From Nakamurella flava (GTDB taxonomy: Bacteria; Actinomycetota; Actinomycetes; Mycobacteriales; Nakamurellaceae): a stretch of 64,000 nucleotides of DNA. The notes under the pieces were generated by a model. The model made no database searches and was not told where the DNA came from. It saw nothing but the letters and a program-made list of their open reading frames with translations. The stretch is from positions 496,001 through 560,000 of the forward strand of contig NZ_SZZH01000001.1 in the NCBI RefSeq assembly GCF_005298075.1, given 5' to 3'. The position numbers were made by a program, and so were the translations under genes. Positions 42,817-52,698 of this stretch are shown here, piece after piece; within the stretch, counting starts at the first letter, position 1, and the number at the start of each line of letters is the position of its first letter.

Positions 42817-43485
42817 TCAGGGCCGCGCCTCCGGCAGGTGGTCGCGGGCCCACATCGCCGCGCTGGTCCGGTCGGCCACGCCCAGCCGCCGAAACAGGCT
42901 GCCGACGTGCACCTTGACGGTTCGCTCGGCGATGCCCAGGTCCCGGCCGATCTGCCGGTTAGACAGGCCACGGGTGAGCCGCAGCAGCACTTCACGTTCC
43001 CGCACGCTGAGCTGGTCGACGAGCGGGACCTCGGTGGTCGGCAGCAGCGCGGTGGCCACCCGTGGGTCGAGCGGTGCGTGCCCCCGGGCCGCCGACCGGA
43101 CCGCTGCGAGCAGGTCGTGCGGCTCGCAGTCCTTGAGGAGGTAGCCGACCGCCCCGGCCCGCAGCGCCTCGGTGACCCGGTCGGTGTCCGAGTACGAGGT
43201 CAGCACCACGACCCGGGTGCCGGGGCAGGCGGCCAGCACCCGGCGAGTGGCCTCGACCCCGTCGACGTCCGGCATCGACAGATCCATCAGGACGACGTCC
43301 GGCTGGTGGGCCCGGGCGACGTCCGCCGCCGAGGCACCGCCGGGGGCCTCGGCGACGACCCGCAGGTCGGTGGTCGCGCCGAGCAGTGCGGCCAACCCGG
43401 TCCGCACCAGCGGGTGGTCGTCGACCAGCAGCACCCGGGTCACCGGGTCCGGGGGCGGAGCGTCCGGGGGTGTCGGGGTGGTCAC
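42817..43485 (-). CDS. NarL/LuxR-type response regulator
   Basis: 222 aa. Receiver domain RVLLVDDHPLVRTGLAALL with acidic pocket DD, phospho-acceptor Asp68 in VVLMDLSMPDVDG, conserved Thr/Ser in VVVLTSYSD and Lys in YLLKDCEP. C-terminal LuxR helix-turn-helix LSVREREVLLRLTRGLSNRQ and AERTVKVHVGSLFRRLGV. GTG 43485 overlaps the kinase stop (GTGA), so the two are cognate. Probable binding sites are the two GGTACTAGTACC boxes flanking the operon. Confidence 0.94.
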   Translation of the reverse strand: MTTPTPPDAPPPDPVTRVLLVDDHPLVRTGLAALLGATTDLRVVAEAPGGASAADVARAHQPDVVLMDLSMPDVDGVEATRRVLAACPGTRVVVLTSYSDTDRVTEALRAGAVGYLLKDCEPHDLLAAVRSAARGHAPLDPRVATALLPTTEVPLVDQLSVREREVLLRLTRGLSNRQIGRDLGIAERTVKVHVGSLFRRLGVADRTSAAMWARDHLPEARP

Positions 43486-44885
43486 GTCGGGAACCGTAGC
43501 TGCCAGCGTGTTCCCGCCCCGGGGGCGGTCCGGACCCGAAGGCTCGCACCGGCTTCCGCGGCGACGTCGGCCAGCACCTGCACGCCGAAATGGCCCGGCG
43601 GTGGGTCGTGGACGACCTGGTCGGCGTCGAAACCCACGCCGTTGTCGACGATCTCGAGGATGGCCTCGCCCGGGGCGTCAGCGGGACGGACGCTGACCAC
43701 TGCGGCGGTGGCGCCGGAGTGGCGGCCCACGTTGCCCAGGCACTCCCGCGCGACCCGGTAGATCAGGCGCTGCCGCTCGGCGTTCAGGTCGGCCGGAGCG
43801 ATCTCGGCACTCACCTGCACTCGGACGTCGATGCCGCGGACCCGCAGTTCCCCGGCCAGGTCCTGCAGGGCGGCGGTCAGGCCGCCGTCGGCCAGCCGGG
43901 GTGGGTAGATGTCCAGTAGCAGGGAGCGCAGGCCGCCGATGCTGGACCGGACGGTCGCCGCGGCCTGCCGCAGCTCGGTCGCCGCCTGGTCACGTCCCTC
44001 GGTGGCGGCCCGTTCGGCCGCGCCCGCCACGGCGAAGGACGTGGCCACCAGGTCCTGCACCACCCCGTCGTGGACGGTCCCGGCGATCCGCCGGCGCTCC
44101 TCGGCCGAGGCGTCGACCGCCCGCTGCAACAGCGATTCCCGTTGGCGCTGGGCGGCGCTGAGCCGGTCCAGCAGGCGCCAGAGCACCGGCAGCAGCAGCA
44201 CGACCAGCAGCAGCAGGCTACTCAGGGTGATCCCGGCGAAGCCGCGGAAGAGCTGGCTGCTGCGGGCGGTCACCTCGTCGTACCGGAAGTAGGCCTCGAA
44301 CAGCAGGGGCGCCCCCGACGGTGTCCACACCGGCCGGTAGGTCTCGAGCAGCTGGTCGTTGCCCCGTTCGTAGACGTTCTCCGGCGCGGCCAGATCGGAG
44401 ACCTCGGCCCTGGTCGCCGGGACCGCGAAGACCTCCCGTTCGTCCTGGCCCAGCGGGAAGGTCTGCCCGATCAGTCGGGGTTCGTCGGAGTACAGCACTC
44501 GACCGGTCGGGTCCCACACCTTCAGGCGGACCACCGGTGGGCCGGCGAGCACGTGTTCGCGGACCACGCCGTCGATCGCGGCGACCGACCCGGGATCGCC
44601 GTCCAGCAGACCGTCCTGCAGGGCCGGCTGGAGCAGCAGTTCGGCCAGCAGGTCGGCGGTCTTGGCCGCGTCGGCGACCGCCTCGGCCTCGGCCAGCCGC
44701 CGGGCGGCGACCACCCCGGCGACGGCGACGGCGGCGACGACCACCAGGGCCAGCAGCACCACCTGGAGCAGGACGCGCCGACGCCGGAGCGCAGGAGCGG
44801 TCTGCTCCTGCGCTCCGACCGTCAGGTCGACCCACCCGGGGGGCGGGGGTGGTGGGTCGACCGGCTCCTCGGTGGGATGGCTCAT
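43482..44885 (-). CDS. Membrane sensor histidine kinase (HisKA_3)
   Basis: 467 aa. A Pro-rich cytosolic N-terminus is followed by TM1 (VLLQVVLLALVVVAAVAVAG), a ~155-residue extracytoplasmic sensor region (CHASE/dCache-like spacing; PVVRLKVWDPTGRVLYSDE), TM2 (ITLSSLLLLVVLLLPVLW), dimerisation helix with phospho-His272 in IAGTVHDGVVQDL, and a HATPase with GNVGRHSG, DNGVGFD and GHFGVQVL. ATG 44885 overlaps the stop of the acidic exported protein. The signal is unknown; coupling to an exported acidic protein suggests an envelope or metal cue. Confidence 0.93.
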   Translation of the reverse strand: MSHPTEEPVDPPPPPPGWVDLTVGAQEQTAPALRRRRVLLQVVLLALVVVAAVAVAGVVAARRLAEAEAVADAAKTADLLAELLLQPALQDGLLDGDPGSVAAIDGVVREHVLAGPPVVRLKVWDPTGRVLYSDEPRLIGQTFPLGQDEREVFAVPATRAEVSDLAAPENVYERGNDQLLETYRPVWTPSGAPLLFEAYFRYDEVTARSSQLFRGFAGITLSSLLLLVVLLLPVLWRLLDRLSAAQRQRESLLQRAVDASAEERRRIAGTVHDGVVQDLVATSFAVAGAAERAATEGRDQAATELRQAAATVRSSIGGLRSLLLDIYPPRLADGGLTAALQDLAGELRVRGIDVRVQVSAEIAPADLNAERQRLIYRVARECLGNVGRHSGATAAVVSVRPADAPGEAILEIVDNGVGFDADQVVHDPPPGHFGVQVLADVAAEAGASLRVRTAPGAGTRWQLRFPT

Positions 44886-45541
44886 CGGTGTCCGGCGCCG
44901 TCGTCCCCGCCGCTGGAATCCGAGCCGGAACCCGAGCCCGATCCGTGACCGGAGCCGGACACGCCGCCGGAGTGCGCACCGTCCTCGCCGCGGTCACGGT
45001 CGCGGCCCCGATCGTCGGGCTCCTCGCCCGAACGCGCCCGGGCCGGGTCGTCGCTGGTCGGGGCCACGGTGGCGGTGGTGCGGTCGTCTTCGGCCGGGTC
45101 GTCCGCGCCACCACGCTCGTCCCCGCCCGGGGCGGATCCGCCACGATCGTCCGCGGAATCGTCGCCGGTGCGTCCGCCGTGCCGGTCGACCGTCTCGCCG
45201 GTCGGATCGTCATCGGTGGCGTCCGCCCGGCCGCCGTGGTCGTCGGGTGCGGTGCTCACCGTGCTCGGCGACGTGGTGGTCGGCGACGTGGTGGTCGGCG
45301 ATGCGCTGGTGGACGACTCGGTCGACGGTGTGGTGCTGGCCGCGTTCGGCGACGAGGAGCCGGCCGGGTCGTGGTCGGTCGTCCGGCCGCCGTGGTCGTC
45401 CGCGGCCACGACGGTGAGGGTGGCCGACTGCGGGACCCGGACGGGGATGCTGTCGCCGAACGAGGCGTTCCCGACCAGTCCGAGCACGGCGGGCACACAG
45501 GCCGCGACCACCAGGCCGCTGAGGATGGCGATGCGCTTCAT
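44882..45541 (-). CDS. Exported acidic low-complexity protein coupled to a sensor kinase
   Basis: 219 aa. N-terminal signal or anchor (KRIAILSGLVVAACVPAVLG) and a short ordered part (SIPVRVPQSATLTVVAADD), then a disordered Asp/Gly/Ser/Thr-rich region. It contains repeated DDHGGR, DRHGGR and DDRGGS units, a PTTTSPTTTSP run and a GSGHGSGSGSGSDSSGG tail. No known family. His within acidic repeats could bind metal ions, which is speculation. ATG 45541 has GGGAG upstream; the stop overlaps the kinase start by 4 nt, making it the first gene of a three-gene operon under box 2. Confidence 0.75.
   Translation of the reverse strand: MKRIAILSGLVVAACVPAVLGLVGNASFGDSIPVRVPQSATLTVVAADDHGGRTTDHDPAGSSSPNAASTTPSTESSTSASPTTTSPTTTSPSTVSTAPDDHGGRADATDDDPTGETVDRHGGRTGDDSADDRGGSAPGGDERGGADDPAEDDRTTATVAPTSDDPARARSGEEPDDRGRDRDRGEDGAHSGGVSGSGHGSGSGSGSDSSGGDDGAGHR
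45266..45300. repeat. 15-bp tandem repeat in the acidic exported-protein gene
   Basis: Unit CGGCGACGTGGTGGT at 45266-45280 and 45281-45295, with a partial third copy. It encodes the PTTTS run on the minus strand; unit changes remain in frame. Confidence 0.6.
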
Positions 45542-45604
45542 GGTGCGCTCCCTTCTGCCGACTCAGTTCTCTCCCATCCGTCGTCGGCGGCGACATCGGA
45601 CCTT

Positions 45605-45616
45605 GGTACTAGTACC
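45605..45616. promoter_or_regulatory. GGTACTAGTACC box 2, candidate response-regulator operator
   Basis: Identical 12-bp palindrome to box 1, in the 80-bp gap between the APC permease stop and the acidic exported protein (start 45541). On the minus strand AAG and then GTCCGATG follow, sharing the 8-mer with box 1. This would make the operon self-regulated. Confidence 0.6.
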
Positions 45617-45621
45617 GCGGC

Positions 45622-47613
45622 TCAGCCGACGTGCACCTTGGGCCGGCGGGACCGGTCCGGCTCGGCCCGGCGCAGCACCTCACGGGTGACCGGCGCGAAC
45701 TCGCCCTCGCCGAGGAAGAGGAACCGCAGCAGGTTGGTGACCGGATTGCCCTCGGTCCACTCGAAGTAGACGTTCGGCCGGACCCCGTAGGCGTCCCGCA
45801 GGTGCAGCAGGATCGCGGCGATGGAGTTGGGCACGACGGGGCTGACGACCTCCAGCACCCGCCGCCCGTTGCGCAGGCAGCCCCGCACGTCCAGGTGGGT
45901 GGTGAAGTCGGAGGCGTCGATGACGGTGACCTCGAGGAAGACGATCGGATCCTCGGCGGGGATGTGGTTCTCGGCCCGCTGCTGCCGCTCCTTGGCCCCC
46001 AGGCTCTGCGCGTCCGGCCGGTCCGGGTCGTGGGCCACCAGCCGGACCTCGCGGCCGGACAGCCCGGTGAAGAACCCGGACGCGGTGGCGTCCAGGCTGA
46101 TCGAGGTGACCCGCAGCTCGAACGAGCGGCGCACCCGGGAGATCAGCGAGATGACGACGATGCCGAGGATGAACAGCGAGGCGATCCGCACGCCGTCCGG
46201 ACGCTCGATGACGTTGACGACGGTCGTGTAGACGAACACCGCTGCGATCAGCGCGAAGCCGATCGTCGACGCGCGGTGCCGGCGCCGCCGGGCGGACAAG
46301 GTCACCGCGATGGACGCCGATGTCATCAGCACCAGCACACCCGTCGCGTAGGCGCCGCTCTGGGCGTCGACGTCGGCGTCGAAGATCCAGGTGATGAAGA
46401 ACGCGACGAACGCGAACACCAGCACCAGCGGCCGCACCGCTCGCGTCCACTCCGGGGCCATGCCGTACCGGGGGAGGTAACGGGGGACCAGGTTGAGCAG
46501 GCCGGCCATCGCCGACGCCCCGGCGAACCACAGGATGGTGATGGTCGAGACGTCGTAGATGGTGCCGAAGGCCGCCCCCAGGTGCTCGTGGGCCAGGTAG
46601 GCCAGTGCTCGTCCGTTGGCCTGCCCGCCGGACTGGAACTCCTGCTGCGGGATGAGGAACGTGGTGATGAGGCTCGAGGTGATGAGGAACGCGCTCATGA
46701 TGATGGCGGCGGTGGTCAGCAGCCGGCGGGTGCCGCGGATGCGGCCCTTCGGGTGGTCCGGACGGTCGTCGGCGTCACCGCGGATCTGCGGCATGACCGC
46801 GACCCCGGTCTCGAACCCGGACAGGCCGAGCGCCAGCTTGGGGAAGACCAGCAGCGCGATGCCGACCATCATCCAGGGGCTCGCATAGCTGGTGGTCAGT
46901 GCGCTGGTCCAGTCGGTCACCACCACCGGCGCGGTGATCACCTCGACCAGGCCGACGATCACCACCACCAGGTTGAGCAGCAGGTAGACCCCGACCAGCA
47001 GGACGGCGATGCCGATGGCTTCGCTGAACCCGCGCAGGAACACGGCGGCCAGGGCGGTCAGCAGCAGCAGGGTGATGAGAAGGGTGTGTCCACCCCAGCT
47101 CTCGGGGACGTACGGGTTCTCCACCAGGTGTGCGGTCGCGTCGGCGGCCGACAACGTCATGGTGATCATGAAGTCGGTGGCGGCGAAGCCGAGCAGGGCC
47201 AGGACGAACAGCTTGCCCAGCCAGGCCGGCAGCAGCCGCTCCAGCATGGCGATCGAGCCCTCGCCGCGGAAGCTCTCGCTCGCCACCCGCCGGTAGACCG
47301 GCAGCGCGCCGAACAGGGTGAGCAGGACCAGCACGATGGTGGCCAGCGGCGAGAGGATCCCGGCGGCCAGTGCGGCGATGCCCGGCTGGTAGCCCAGGGT
47401 CGAGAAGTAGTCGACACCGGTCAGGCACATGACCTTCCACCAGGACTGCCGGTGGCCGGACTCCTCCGGTGCGGGCGACCCGGGGGTGGTCTCGATCGCC
47501 GAGGCCGGCTGCACCGTCCCCATCGCCGGGGTGGGGACCTGTTCGGTGTCCTGCAGCAGCCAGTGCCGCAGTCGGTGGTGGCGGTCGTGCTGGCGGGTGG
47601 TGGGGGTGCTCAT
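45622..47613 (-). CDS. APC-superfamily permease
   Basis: 663 aa. About 12 transmembrane helices opening with [21 protein letters not shown], where the unwound TM1 of APC transporters lies. A cytoplasmic C-terminal domain of ~170 residues follows ([45 protein letters not shown]). This arrangement recalls large bacterial APC/KUP-like transporters with regulatory tails; substrate could be an amino acid or a cation. ATG 47613 is 14 nt after the glpX stop, so glpX and this gene probably form one transcript. No clear ribosome site. Confidence 0.85.
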   Translation of the reverse strand: MSTPTTRQHDRHHRLRHWLLQDTEQVPTPAMGTVQPASAIETTPGSPAPEESGHRQSWWKVMCLTGVDYFSTLGYQPGIAALAAGILSPLATIVLVLLTLFGALPVYRRVASESFRGEGSIAMLERLLPAWLGKLFVLALLGFAATDFMITMTLSAADATAHLVENPYVPESWGGHTLLITLLLLTALAAVFLRGFSEAIGIAVLLVGVYLLLNLVVVIVGLVEVITAPVVVTDWTSALTTSYASPWMMVGIALLVFPKLALGLSGFETGVAVMPQIRGDADDRPDHPKGRIRGTRRLLTTAAIIMSAFLITSSLITTFLIPQQEFQSGGQANGRALAYLAHEHLGAAFGTIYDVSTITILWFAGASAMAGLLNLVPRYLPRYGMAPEWTRAVRPLVLVFAFVAFFITWIFDADVDAQSGAYATGVLVLMTSASIAVTLSARRRRHRASTIGFALIAAVFVYTTVVNVIERPDGVRIASLFILGIVVISLISRVRRSFELRVTSISLDATASGFFTGLSGREVRLVAHDPDRPDAQSLGAKERQQRAENHIPAEDPIVFLEVTVIDASDFTTHLDVRGCLRNGRRVLEVVSPVVPNSIAAILLHLRDAYGVRPNVYFEWTEGNPVTNLLRFLFLGEGEFAPVTREVLRRAEPDRSRRPKVHVG

Positions 47614-47627
47614 CGGGTCGGCCCCGT

Positions 47628-48635
47628 CTACGAACCGGTCGGGAACAGGGTGGACGTGCTGAGACGGTGTCGCGTCTCGATGGTGCGCACGGCCCCGGTC
47701 CGCGACCGCATCACCAGGCTGGAGGTGACCGCGGTGTCGGCCGAGAACCGCACTCCGCGCAGCAGTTCCCCGCCGGTGACCCCGGTGGCGGCGAAGTAGA
47801 CGTTGTCGCCGCGGACCAGGTCGTCGGTGGACAGCACCCGGTCCAGGACGAGGCCGGCGTCCCGGGCCTGCCGGGCCTCGGTCTCGGTGCGGGGGGCGAG
47901 CCGGCCGTAGATGGCCCCACCCAGGCACTGGACGGCACAGGCGGCGATGATGCCCTCGGGCGTGCCACCGGTGCCGATCAGCAGGTCGACCTCCGAGTCG
48001 GACTGGACGGCCATCAGGGCACCGACCAGGTCACCGTCGAGCAGGATCTTGATGCGCGCCCCGGCGGCCCGGATCCGGCCGATGAGCTCGGTGTGCCGGG
48101 GCCGGTCGAGCAGGGCGACGGTGACCTCGCCGAGACCCACGCTGCGTTCCCGGGCGATCGCGGCCAGGTTGTCCTCGATGGGGGCGTCGAACTCGACGGT
48201 GCCGACCAGGTCCGGCCCGATGACCAGCTTGTCCATGTACAGCACATGGCCGGCGTCGAACATGGCGCCGCGGTCGGCGACCGCGATGACCGACATCGCG
48301 TTGGGCAGGCTGCGGGCCGTCAGCCCGGCACCGTCGATCGGGTCGACCGCCAGATCGACCAGCGGGCCGTGACCGGAGCCGACGTGCTCGCCGGGATAGA
48401 GCATGGGGGAGTCGTCGTTCTCGCCTTCGCCGACCACGACGACGGCCCGCATCGGCACCGTGCCCAGGACGGGCCGCATGGCGTCGACCGCGGCCGCGTC
48501 GACCTCGTCGTCGTTGCCGCGGCCGAGCAGGCGGGCGGTGGCCAGGGCGGCGGCCTCGGTGGCGCGGAGGAGGTCGAAGACGAGGACGCGGTCGTCGTCC
48601 AGCGCGTGGGTGCCCTCGGGGGCGGCTGCAGTCAC
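47628..48635 (-). CDS. glpX: Class II fructose-1,6-bisphosphatase GlpX
   Basis: Gluconeogenic phosphatase, metal-dependent. 335 aa from GTG 48635. Metal/phosphate motif [38 protein letters not shown] and [17 protein letters not shown]. An Ala replaces the more usual Thr in DPIDGT. GTG 48635 was preferred over TTG 48677 because CACAAT lies 7 nt upstream and the extra 14 residues look non-coding. Opposes pyk metabolically; the downstream APC permease shares its transcript. Confidence 0.93.
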   Translation of the reverse strand: MTAAAPEGTHALDDDRVLVFDLLRATEAAALATARLLGRGNDDEVDAAAVDAMRPVLGTVPMRAVVVVGEGENDDSPMLYPGEHVGSGHGPLVDLAVDPIDGAGLTARSLPNAMSVIAVADRGAMFDAGHVLYMDKLVIGPDLVGTVEFDAPIEDNLAAIARERSVGLGEVTVALLDRPRHTELIGRIRAAGARIKILLDGDLVGALMAVQSDSEVDLLIGTGGTPEGIIAACAVQCLGGAIYGRLAPRTETEARQARDAGLVLDRVLSTDDLVRGDNVYFAATGVTGGELLRGVRFSADTAVTSSLVMRSRTGAVRTIETRHRLSTSTLFPTGS

Positions 48636-48642
48636 GGGGGAG

Positions 48643-48648
48643 ATTGTG
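48643..48648 (-). promoter_or_regulatory. -10 box of glpX
   Basis: Minus-strand CACAAT, 7 nt before GTG 48635. Confidence 0.4.
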
Positions 48649-48672
48649 CGGCCGACGAGGCCCCCATGTGCA

Positions 48673-48721
48673 GGCAACCCCGCCGCGGCGGTCCGAAAGG
48701 ACTCGTCGTGGCGGGGTTGCC
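48673..48721 (-). terminator. tctCBA terminator
   Basis: Perfect 12-bp arms GGCAACCCCGCC (48673-48684) and GGCGGGGTTGCC (48710-48721) around a 25-nt loop. It lies 25 nt past the tctA stop and upstream of glpX. Confidence 0.75.
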
Positions 48722-48746
48722 GAGTGCGGGGAGCCGGGGAACGAAA

Positions 48747-50255
48747 CTAGATGTCGACCTTGGCCCGGGTGCGCAGCTTCTGGACAGCGACCCAGATGAT
48801 GCCCACCGCGAGCAGCCCGTACAGCGAGAGGGTGATGCCGGAAGCGAACAGTGCGCTGGGGTCGCCCTCGCTGATGGCCAGGGTGCGGCGCAGGCTGGTC
48901 TCGGCCAGCGGTCCGAGGATGACGCCGATGAGCACCGGGGCCAGCGGCATCCCGAACCGGCGCAGCACGAAGCCGAGCAGGCCGAGCAGTACCAGCAGCA
49001 CCAGGTCGACGACCGAGGAGCTGGCCGCGTAGACGCCCAGGCAGGCGAACACCGAGATCCCCGCGTACAGGTAGTGCTTGGGGATGTCGAGCAGCTTGGC
49101 CCAGATCGGCGCGAACGGCAGGTTGATGATGAGCAGCACGACCATGCCGATGAACAGGCTGGCCAGCAGGGCCCAGACCAGGTCGCCGTTGCGGGTGAAC
49201 AGCAGCGGACCGGGCTGCATGCCGTACTGCTGGAACGCGGCCAGCATGATCGCCGCGGTGGCCGACGTGGGCAGGCCCAGGGCGAGCAGGGACCCCATGG
49301 CGGTGCCGGCGGTGGCGTTGGCGGCCGACTCCGGCGCGGCGAGGCCGCGGATGGCGCCCTTGCCGAACTGCGGGTCACGCCGCCGCTGGTCCAGGCGGCG
49401 CTCGGTGCCGTAGGCCAGGAACGTCGGGATCTCCGACCCGCCGGCCGGGATGGCGCCGAACGGCAGGCCCCAGGCGGTGCCGCGCAGCCAGGCCGGCATC
49501 GCCTCGCGGAACTCGCTCTTGGACAGGTAGGGCCGGCGGCCGACCGTCAGCGCGGTGGGCACCGGGTCCTTGTGGATGCGGGACGCCACCCACAGCACCT
49601 CACCGACGGCCAGCAGACCGACGGTGATGACGACGATGTCGATGCCGTCCAGCAGCGACGGCAGCCCGAAGGTGAAGCGGGACGCGCCGCTGATGCCGTC
49701 GATGCCGATGAGCGCCAGGGCCAGGCCGATGGCCAGCGCGGCGACCCCCTTGATGGCCGAGTCGGAGACGACGGCGGCGGTGGCGATGAAGGCGACGATG
49801 GCCAGCGCGAAGTACTCGGCCGGGCCGAAGACGGTGGCCAGCTGGGCCATCGCCGGGGCGAAGAACGCGATGAGCGTGGTGGCGATGATGCCGCCGACGA
49901 ACGCACCGATGGCTGACGTGGCCAGGGCTTGCGGGCCGCGGCCCCGTTTGGCCATCCGGTGGCCCTCGAACGTCGAGGCGATGGCGCTGGACGCGCCGGG
50001 GGTGTTGAGCAGGATGGCGGTGGTCGAGTCGCCGAACAGGCCGCCGTAGTAGATGCCGGCGAACATGATGAACGCAGCGGTCGGGTCGAGGCTGAAGGTC
50101 ACCGGCAGCAGCAGGGCCACCGCCATCGAGGAACCCAGGCCGGGCAGCACGCCGACGGCGGTGCCGAGCAGGCAGCCGACGAACACCCAGACCAGGTTCA
50201 TCGGGGTCAGTGCGTGACCGAAACCGGTCATCAGGTCCGCGATCTGGTCGCCCAT
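48747..50255 (-). CDS. tctA: Tripartite tricarboxylate transporter large permease TctA
   Basis: Large membrane subunit that moves the substrate using an ion gradient. 502 aa, ~11-12 helices. Family signatures are [20 protein letters not shown] and the paired [40 protein letters not shown] is also conserved. The middle loop is [22 protein letters not shown] 50255 overlaps the tctB stop by one base (TGATG). Last gene of usp-tctC-tctB-tctA and followed by a hairpin. Confidence 0.94.
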   Translation of the reverse strand: MGDQIADLMTGFGHALTPMNLVWVFVGCLLGTAVGVLPGLGSSMAVALLLPVTFSLDPTAAFIMFAGIYYGGLFGDSTTAILLNTPGASSAIASTFEGHRMAKRGRGPQALATSAIGAFVGGIIATTLIAFFAPAMAQLATVFGPAEYFALAIVAFIATAAVVSDSAIKGVAALAIGLALALIGIDGISGASRFTFGLPSLLDGIDIVVITVGLLAVGEVLWVASRIHKDPVPTALTVGRRPYLSKSEFREAMPAWLRGTAWGLPFGAIPAGGSEIPTFLAYGTERRLDQRRRDPQFGKGAIRGLAAPESAANATAGTAMGSLLALGLPTSATAAIMLAAFQQYGMQPGPLLFTRNGDLVWALLASLFIGMVVLLIINLPFAPIWAKLLDIPKHYLYAGISVFACLGVYAASSSVVDLVLLVLLGLLGFVLRRFGMPLAPVLIGVILGPLAETSLRRTLAISEGDPSALFASGITLSLYGLLAVGIIWVAVQKLRTRAKVDI

Positions 50256-50887
50256 CAGAGCACCCCCTCCAGGAAGCCGGCGGGCAGGTTCAGGCCCAGG
50301 GCCACGCCGAAGATCAGTTGGATCGCCGAGGACATCACCAGGGCGATGGAGATGTCGAAGATCGGCCGGCGCGAGCCGAACGCGTAGGCGACGCCCCAGA
50401 ACAGGATGGCGGCGGAGAGGATCCAGCCGGCCGGCACCAGCAGCACGACCAGGGCGACGAACGAGCCGACCACGGTCAGCACGGCGCGCCAGTCGGTGAC
50501 CGCGTTCAGCGGCCACGGCGCCCGCCCCGGCGGGACGTCCGGCGGGGTGCCGGTGATCTGGCCGTCCTCGTCGATCAGCTGGTCTTCTGTCAAGGGCGCA
50601 GCGAGGGGTCCGTCTTCCGCGGTGCGTCTGCGCTGCCGCAGGATCTGCACGGTCGAGGCGATGGCCATGGCGACCAGGACTCCGATGACGATCCACGGGA
50701 AGAAGGTGGGTCCGGGCTTCTGCACCGACGGCGGCTGGACCATCGAGACGGTGCCGACGGTGAGGAAGCCGGCGACGACCAGCAGGATGGCCGGGACGAC
50801 GAGCTCGGCCAGGCCGGCCAGCGGTCGCTTCGGCGCGGCCGCTGTGCTTCCGGCGGTGGACGGGGGTGGGGCGGCGGTGGTCGACAC
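50255..50887 (-). CDS. tctB: Tripartite tricarboxylate transporter small membrane subunit TctB
   Basis: 210 aa with four membrane helices: LVVPAILLVVAGFLTVGTVS, FFPWIVIGVLVAMAIASTV, VLTVVGSFVALVVLLVPAG and a last one around FDISIALVMSSAIQLIFGVA. An acidic loop (LTEDQLIDEDGQITGTPPD) lies between helices 2 and 3. Poorly conserved family, identified mainly by topology and position between tctC and tctA. GTG 50887, 2 nt after the tctC stop. Confidence 0.85.
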   Translation of the reverse strand: MSTTAAPPPSTAGSTAAAPKRPLAGLAELVVPAILLVVAGFLTVGTVSMVQPPSVQKPGPTFFPWIVIGVLVAMAIASTVQILRQRRRTAEDGPLAAPLTEDQLIDEDGQITGTPPDVPPGRAPWPLNAVTDWRAVLTVVGSFVALVVLLVPAGWILSAAILFWGVAYAFGSRRPIFDISIALVMSSAIQLIFGVALGLNLPAGFLEGVL

Positions 50888-50889
50888 GG

Positions 50890-51978
50890 TCAGGCTCCGA
50901 TTCCGAGATCGTCGGCGATCTGCTGGATCTCCTGGGTGTTCTGGGTCAGGAACGACTGGAACTCGGGCCCGCTGATGAAGGTGTCCTGCCAGCGGTTGCG
51001 GGCCAGGGTGTCCTGCCAGTCGGCCGAGTCGCGCATCTGCGTGACCACCTCGACGAGCGCGGCGTTCTGCTCGGCGGTCAGTCCGGGCGGGGCGACCAGG
51101 CCGCGCCAGTTGGTGAGCTCGACATCGATGCCCTGCTCGCCGAGGCTGGGGATGTCGATGCCGTCGACGCGTTCCTTGGTGCCGATGGCCAGGGCGCGGA
51201 CGTTACCGGCCTCGATCTGGTCGGCGAACTCGTTGTAGCCGGAGATGCTGGCGTCGGTGGTGCTGGACAGGATGGCGTTGAGCGCCTCGCCACCACCGGA
51301 AAAGGCCAGGTAGTTCAGCTGTGCGGTGTCCACCCCGCCGGCCCGGGCGATCAGCCCGGCCAGCAGGTGGTCGGTGCCGCCCTTGGATCCGCCGCCGATG
51401 GCCATGCCCTGCGGGTCGGCCTTCCAGGCCGCGATGAAATCGGTGAGGTTCTGGTACGGGGACGACCCGGGAACGACGAGGACCTCGTAGTCCTCGGCCA
51501 GCCGGGCGATGGGGGTGACGTCGGCCAGCGTGGTGTCTGCGTCGTTGGCGATGATGCCGCCGACCATGACGGTGCCGGTGACCATGAGAGTGCCGCCCTG
51601 GCCGGACATGCCGGCCAGCTGACCGAGACCGATGGTGCCGGCGGCCCCGGGGATGTTGACGACCTGGACGTTGTTGACGATGCCCTCGTCACGCAGCGCA
51701 CGCTGGGCCTCGCGGGCCACGCCGTCCCACCCGCCGCCGGGGGCGGCCGGGGCGATGACGGCGAGCCGGCTGCGGACGGACTGGCCGCCGCCGGAGCCGA
51801 GGGTGCTGTACAGGCCCGCACCGACGACCAGGGCGGCGACCACGGTCCAGACGATGAGGACCGGGCGGGACATCGCTGTCGGCCGCCTGCCGCTCGGCGT
51901 GACCGGCGAGGTCGAGGCGGTGCCGTCGGTGCTCGGCGGGGGTCCGGACGGGGTGCCCGGGGTGGTGGTGGATGCCAT
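50890..51978 (-). CDS. tctC: Tripartite tricarboxylate transporter substrate-binding protein TctC, membrane-anchored
   Basis: 362 aa. A 36-residue cytoplasmic Pro/Ser/Thr-rich start is followed by an uncleaved-looking TM ([20 protein letters not shown]) and the extracytoplasmic binding domain (Bug family). Bug motifs are [29 protein letters not shown] and a second-lobe [15 protein letters not shown]. Probable ligand is citrate or a related carboxylate. Being tethered rather than a lipoprotein is a variation on the family. Ribosome site GGAAGG 6 nt before ATG 51978. Confidence 0.92.
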   Translation of the reverse strand: MASTTTPGTPSGPPPSTDGTASTSPVTPSGRRPTAMSRPVLIVWTVVAALVVGAGLYSTLGSGGGQSVRSRLAVIAPAAPGGGWDGVAREAQRALRDEGIVNNVQVVNIPGAAGTIGLGQLAGMSGQGGTLMVTGTVMVGGIIANDADTTLADVTPIARLAEDYEVLVVPGSSPYQNLTDFIAAWKADPQGMAIGGGSKGGTDHLLAGLIARAGGVDTAQLNYLAFSGGGEALNAILSSTTDASISGYNEFADQIEAGNVRALAIGTKERVDGIDIPSLGEQGIDVELTNWRGLVAPPGLTAEQNAALVEVVTQMRDSADWQDTLARNRWQDTFISGPEFQSFLTQNTQEIQQIADDLGIGA

Positions 51979-52064
51979 CGTTGGCCTTCCGGGTGGGCGT
52001 GGGGTGAGGCGAGGGACGGGGCGGCTCGGTCAGTGGTGGGGCACCGGATGGTCCGGCGGTCGCG

Positions 52065-52439
52065 TCAGGAGGCGCGGACGGCCAGCACCGGCACGGTCGA
52101 GGTGAGGAGCACGTCCTGGGCGGCGGAGCCGAGGAAGAGTTTGCCGACGGGGGACCGGCGGCGCAGGCCGATGACGATCATCTCGGCGTCGAGTTCGGTG
52201 GCCAGGTCGACGACCTCGGCGGCCAGGTGGTCGGCACGCACGGCCGGCCGGACGGTGACCCGCAGGTCCCCGGCGTCGGGGCGGTCGGTGACGCCGTCGA
52301 TCTGGTGGATCGGGTCGCCGCCGTGGGCGGGCGCGGTGAGCACGACCAGGTCGGTGCGGCGCAGACGGGCCTCGTCCACAGCCCGGACGACGGCCGCCTG
52401 GCCCTCGGGCGTCTGCTGGTACGCGGCGAGAATGGTCAT
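52065..52439 (-). CDS. Universal stress protein (UspA family), short
   Basis: 124 aa single Usp domain. Opening [23 protein letters not shown]-loop region [21 protein letters not shown], which fits G-x2-G-x8-9-G(S); last strand [11 protein letters not shown]. Ribosome site GGAG 8 nt before ATG 52439. First gene upstream of tctCBA, 86 nt from tctC; Usp proteins are often next to transporters but a direct regulatory role is not shown. Confidence 0.88.
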   Translation of the reverse strand: MTILAAYQQTPEGQAAVVRAVDEARLRRTDLVVLTAPAHGGDPIHQIDGVTDRPDAGDLRVTVRPAVRADHLAAEVVDLATELDAEMIVIGLRRRSPVGKLFLGSAAQDVLLTSTVPVLAVRAS

Positions 52440-52489
52440 CGTTGACGCTCCTGGGGTGCGGCGGCGGTGCGGCGGAGGCCCGTTCGTCG

Positions 52490-52554
52490 AGATCGACTTG
52501 TCATATCCGCACGTTCCCGGGCGTCGGCAACGTGCGGGTATGACAAGTCGATCT
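52490..52554. repeat. Long inverted repeat with 26-bp arms
   Basis: Left arm 52490-52515 begins AGATCGACTTGTCATA; right arm 52529-52554 is its reverse complement except one position (G-U in RNA). 13-nt loop. It lies in the 259-bp gap between divergent usp and the sensor kinase, so it is not placed as a terminator of either. AT-richer than its surroundings. A dispersed palindromic element, a small RNA or a regulatory hairpin are possible. Confidence 0.75.
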
Positions 52555-52685
52555 GCGGTGAGCCGGGTGCGGTACTGGACGGACGGTAGCGATGCGTCAC
52601 CCGATCGGCATGCTTTTCCGACTTTGCTGCGGTTGTTCTCGTTGGCCGACGTTCTGCTCGTTGTGCTCGACGACCGGCCCGGCAC

Positions 52686-52691
52686 TACCGT
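52686..52691 (+). promoter_or_regulatory. -10 box of the CitA-like kinase
   Basis: TACCGT, 7 nt before ATG 52699; leaderless geometry. Confidence 0.45.
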
Positions 52692-52698
52692 TTGCCCC

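Noticed and set aside
45266-45300. CRISPR-like repeat
   Set aside because: Only a 15-bp tandem unit without spacers inside a coding region; it encodes a PTTTS run.
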